From: an uncultured Anaerotruncus sp.
Lineage (GTDB): Bacteria > Bacillota > Clostridia > Oscillospirales > Ruminococcaceae
Assembly (NCBI GenBank): GCA_910586875.1
Contig: CAJUJI010000152.1
Location: 1 to 6,378, forward strand
Direction: 5' to 3'
Length of the DNA: 6,378 nucleotides
This document shows, piece after piece, positions 3,912 through 6,378 of this stretch (position 1 is its first letter; each line of letters starts with the position of its first letter). The notes beneath the pieces were generated by a model that was not told the DNA's origin, did no database searches, and saw only the letters and a program-made list of their open reading frames with translations. A program made the position numbers and the translations under genes.

Positions 3912-6206
3912 TTACTGATGATCCCGATAGTAGTTGATTAAGCAGCCGCTCAGGATAATCTCCCGCTCGTCGTCGGTCAGATCTCCCAGCGTCAGGGTCA
4001 GCTCCTTGATGCCGCCTTTTTTGTCTATTGCATACGCTTTAATGGACGGTTGTTTTTGCTGCACAGCCTTGCGGATATTGGGGATAAAGATACTCTCCCC
4101 TTTCTCAAAGCTCGGCGCGCCATCCAGCAGGAACGGCAGCATCCCCCAGTTAATCAGGTTTGAGCGGTAGCGTTTTGTCGCGTATTCCTGTGCGATATTG
4201 GCCCAGCCGCCCAGCACCTTCTGACAGCTTGCCGCCTGCTCACGCGCAGAGCCATCGCCTGGCTTTACCGCATACACCAGCGAGCCGGTGCCGACCTGCA
4301 TCTGATCGACCTGCTCAAAGCCTGGGATCCGTACCACCCAATACATCGGGCAGGCCGGTACCTGGTCGTTGTAGGGATTCTTTCCCGCCAAACGCTTCTG
4401 CTCAAACTCATAGACGCGCTTTGCATTCTCCACATAGTCCGGCGCCTTGCGCGAAAGGGTAAACTCCGCGAGCTTGAGCGGGTTAGAGCGATAGCTGGAG
4501 GTCTCGCCCGAGGGGATCAGCTCATCGGTGGTGGTGACCGGATCGGTGATAAACGCCGCCACATCCAGCAACAGGTGCTCGGTCAGCGCAGACATCGCGG
4601 GCCAATCCGCAATGTTAGGTCCGAACTTGAGCGGCAGCTCTGGGTGCGGGTCACCCCAGCCGTCATAAACGCGGTTCTCGTAGACCGACCGGTTAAAGAA
4701 ATACTTCGGCTTACTAAAGCTGCAATCCAGGTCGGTAGCTGGTGTGAGCACGCCGTGGTTGAGTGCGGTCGCCGCAATCGAGCGCGCGTCCATCAGCGCG
4801 ACCGACGCAATCTGTCCGTTGCCTGGCTTGGAGCCCTCGCGATTGGGGAAGTTGCGGGTGCTGTGCCGGATGGAAAGTCCGCCGTTGGCCGGAACATCCC
4901 CCGCGCCAAAGCACGGCCCGCAGAACGCGGTGCGGATGGTCGCGCCCGCCTGCATCAGTTTCGCAATCGCGCCATTCTCCACCAAGCTTAAAAATACCGG
5001 CTGGCTGGACGGATAGACGCTGAGCGCAAATTCATCCACGCCGATCGAATGCTGCGCCAAAATATCCGCCGCATCGCAAAGGTTGTCATAGGTGCCGCCC
5101 GCGCAGCCCGCGATTACGCCCTGGTCGACCATCAAGCGGCCGTTTTTCACCTTATCGCGCAGGCTAAAGCGGATGGACGGGTTATCCAGCGCCTTCGCAC
5201 CGGCCTGCTCGACCTGCGCCAAAATATCATCCAAATTCTGGTTGAGCGTTTCGATCTCAAAGGCATTGGAGGGATGGAACGGCATTGCAATCATCGGCTT
5301 GACAGTGGACAGGTCCACAAAAACAACGCCGTCATAATAGGCCGCCTCCTCCGGCTTCATCTCCTGATAAGCCTCGCCGCGCCCATGCAGCTCGTAATAG
5401 TCCTTCACCTGGCCGTCGGTCATCCAGATAGAGGACAAACAGGTGGTTTCGGTGGTCATCACATCGATGCCATTGCGGAACTCCACATTCAGGTTGGCAA
5501 TGCCATCCCCAATAAATTCCATCACCTTGTTTTTTACATACCCCTTTTGGAACACCGCTCCAATGATCGCTAGCGCCACATCCTGCGGCCCCACGCCTGG
5601 CTGCGGCTTGCCCGTGAGGTAAACCGCCACCACCTGCGGGCGTGCGATGTCATAGGTCTTGCAAAGCAGCTGCTTGACCAGCTCGGGGCCGCCCTCACCG
5701 ATTGCCATGGTGCCCAGCGCGCCATACCGCGTGTGGCTGTCCGAGCCGAGCAGCATTTTACCGCAGCCGCTCATCATCTCGCGCATATACTGGTGGATCA
5801 CCGCCTGATGCGCAGGCACATAAATTCCGCCGTACTTTTTCGCCGCAGAGAGTCCGAATACATGGTCATCCTCGTTGATGGTGCCGCCCACCGCACAAAG
5901 GCTGTTGTGGCAGTTGGTCAGCACATAGGGAAGCGGAAATTTTTCCAAACCGGACGCACGTGCTGTCTGAACAATCCCGACATAGGTGATATCGTGGCTG
6001 GCCATCGCGTCAAATTTAATTTTGAGCTGTTCCATATTGCCGCTGGTGTTGTGCGCCTTCAAAATTTTGTAAGCCATCGTGCGCTCGGACGCCTGCTCAC
6101 GTGTGATAGACTGACCGGCCGCCGCCAGCGCAGCCGCCGCATTTTGGTCATCGGCAATCAGCTTGCCACCGACGTAATAAGCGCCGGTATCTAATAAAGA
6201 AATCAT
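3912..6206 (-). CDS. Aconitase-family hydratase (YbhJ-like), 764 aa, complete
   Basis: This cytoplasmic 4Fe-4S hydro-lyase of the aconitase superfamily is expected to isomerise or hydrate a tricarboxylic or related hydroxy-acid. The exact substrate cannot be told from sequence. Cluster ligands are visible: Cys368 in IAGCAGGTYDN, and Cys429 and Cys432 in FCGPCFGAGD. The substrate loop GSDSHTRYGALG is at 154-165. STRNFPNREG (449-458) matches the aconitase RNF region. The C-terminal swivel domain has GSAREQAAS (652-660) and KRYRSNLINWGMLP (678-691). The length fits a full aconitase. One difference is seen: the usual Ser-Ser-Arg is Ser-Ala-Arg at 653-655. The ATG at 6206 follows AGGAGG (6221-6216) by 9 nt. 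Style and length recall the E. coli YbhJ group, often annotated simply hydratase; ordinary citrate aconitase is the main alternative. No TCA or leucine genes are beside it. Confidence 0.9.
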   Translation of the reverse strand: MISLLDTGAYYVGGKLIADDQNAAAALAAAGQSITREQASERTMAYKILKAHNTSGNMEQLKIKFDAMASHDITYVGIVQTARASGLEKFPLPYVLTNCHNSLCAVGGTINEDDHVFGLSAAKKYGGIYVPAHQAVIHQYMREMMSGCGKMLLGSDSHTRYGALGTMAIGEGGPELVKQLLCKTYDIARPQVVAVYLTGKPQPGVGPQDVALAIIGAVFQKGYVKNKVMEFIGDGIANLNVEFRNGIDVMTTETTCLSSIWMTDGQVKDYYELHGRGEAYQEMKPEEAAYYDGVVFVDLSTVKPMIAMPFHPSNAFEIETLNQNLDDILAQVEQAGAKALDNPSIRFSLRDKVKNGRLMVDQGVIAGCAGGTYDNLCDAADILAQHSIGVDEFALSVYPSSQPVFLSLVENGAIAKLMQAGATIRTAFCGPCFGAGDVPANGGLSIRHSTRNFPNREGSKPGNGQIASVALMDARSIAATALNHGVLTPATDLDCSFSKPKYFFNRSVYENRVYDGWGDPHPELPLKFGPNIADWPAMSALTEHLLLDVAAFITDPVTTTDELIPSGETSSYRSNPLKLAEFTLSRKAPDYVENAKRVYEFEQKRLAGKNPYNDQVPACPMYWVVRIPGFEQVDQMQVGTGSLVYAVKPGDGSAREQAASCQKVLGGWANIAQEYATKRYRSNLINWGMLPFLLDGAPSFEKGESIFIPNIRKAVQQKQPSIKAYAIDKKGGIKELTLTLGDLTDDEREIILSGCLINYYRDHQ

Positions 6207-6246
6207 GTGTATCTACCTCCTGTGTTGGAATCAATTTGCTAGCCTT

Positions 6247-6275
6247 ATTTTATCACACGAAAGCATCGCGCGCAA
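6247..6275 (-). promoter_or_regulatory. Promoter of the hydratase gene
   Basis: On the minus strand TTGCGC (6275-6270) and TAAAAT (6252-6247) are 17 bp apart. TGA directly before TAAAAT makes an extended -10. Transcription would start near 6240, about 34 nt before the ATG. The -35 is only half consensus, so strength is probably moderate. Confidence 0.65.
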
Positions 6276-6290
6276 GGGCTTCGGGTGCGC

Positions 6291-6319
6291 AGAAGTTTCG
6301 GCCCCCGTCCGAAACTTCT
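6291..6319. repeat. Perfect 11-bp inverted repeat upstream of the hydratase promoter
   Basis: AGAAGTTTCGG (6291-6301) and CCGAAACTTCT (6309-6319) are exact inverted repeats around CCCCCGT. No T-run follows on either strand. It lies about 16 bp upstream of the hydratase -35, so it could be a regulator site, a weak terminator of an upstream gene, or an intergenic repeat. The remaining bases 6320-6378 are GC-rich with CTCG/GCGC motifs and contain no supported gene. Confidence 0.6.
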
Positions 6320-6378
6320 ATAGCTCCTCGCTGCTCGCCTGACGGCTCGCCCGCGCTCGTCGCGGCGCACCTCATGGA

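Noticed and set aside
4575..6194. Long plus-strand frames opposite the hydratase (for example 4575-4991, 5049-5573 and 5733-6194)
   Set aside because: They are antisense shadows of the GC-rich hydratase gene.
1829..6300. CAGAAGTTTCG occurring at both 1829-1839 and 6290-6300
   Set aside because: An 11-base match between two places in a window of this size is expected by chance several times.

Overview
The window looks like chromosomal DNA of a gut-type Firmicute, most likely class Clostridia and the Oscillospiraceae/Ruminococcaceae group. Strong AGGAGG ribosome sites, GC-rich genes beside AT-rich control regions, a DUF1292 (YrzB-like) protein, a clostridial-type TtcA-family thiolase and a cyclophilin lipoprotein all point that way. 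This placement is inferred from gene types and style; no database search was run.

Layout from left to right. Positions 1-525 (minus) hold the first 175 codons of a TtcA-type tRNA 2-thiocytidine synthetase, which starts at TTG and runs off the left edge. Just before its ribosome site is a strong hairpin (556-587). Positions 797-1114 (minus) encode a 105-residue acidic DUF1292 protein with a perfect-consensus promoter. About 60 bp further right, a second perfect-consensus promoter (1270-1298) points the other way, into about 600 bp with no recognisable protein gene. That stretch ends at a strong intrinsic terminator (1915-1952) and is the best candidate in the window for an undescribed element, a long non-coding RNA or the remains of a mobile element.

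Positions 2067-2795 (plus) encode a secreted cyclophilin-type lipoprotein with its own extended -10 promoter and terminator. Its usual peptidyl-prolyl isomerase active-site residues appear to be replaced. The 2811-3311 gap lies between this gene and the converging minus-strand gene. It holds no gene but is dense in hairpins, terminators, degenerate TTTGCAGGG repeats and a 20-bp direct repeat.

Positions 3312-3824 (minus) encode a 170-residue protein of unknown function with two membrane segments. Positions 3912-6206 (minus) encode a complete 764-residue aconitase-family hydratase with its Fe-S cysteines. It has a sigma-A type promoter at 6247-6275 and may be co-transcribed with the membrane protein gene. 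The right end (6291-6378) has a perfect 11-bp inverted repeat and GC-rich sequence with no supported gene.

The genes do not form one obvious pathway. They look like ordinary housekeeping loci joined by unusually structured intergenic DNA.
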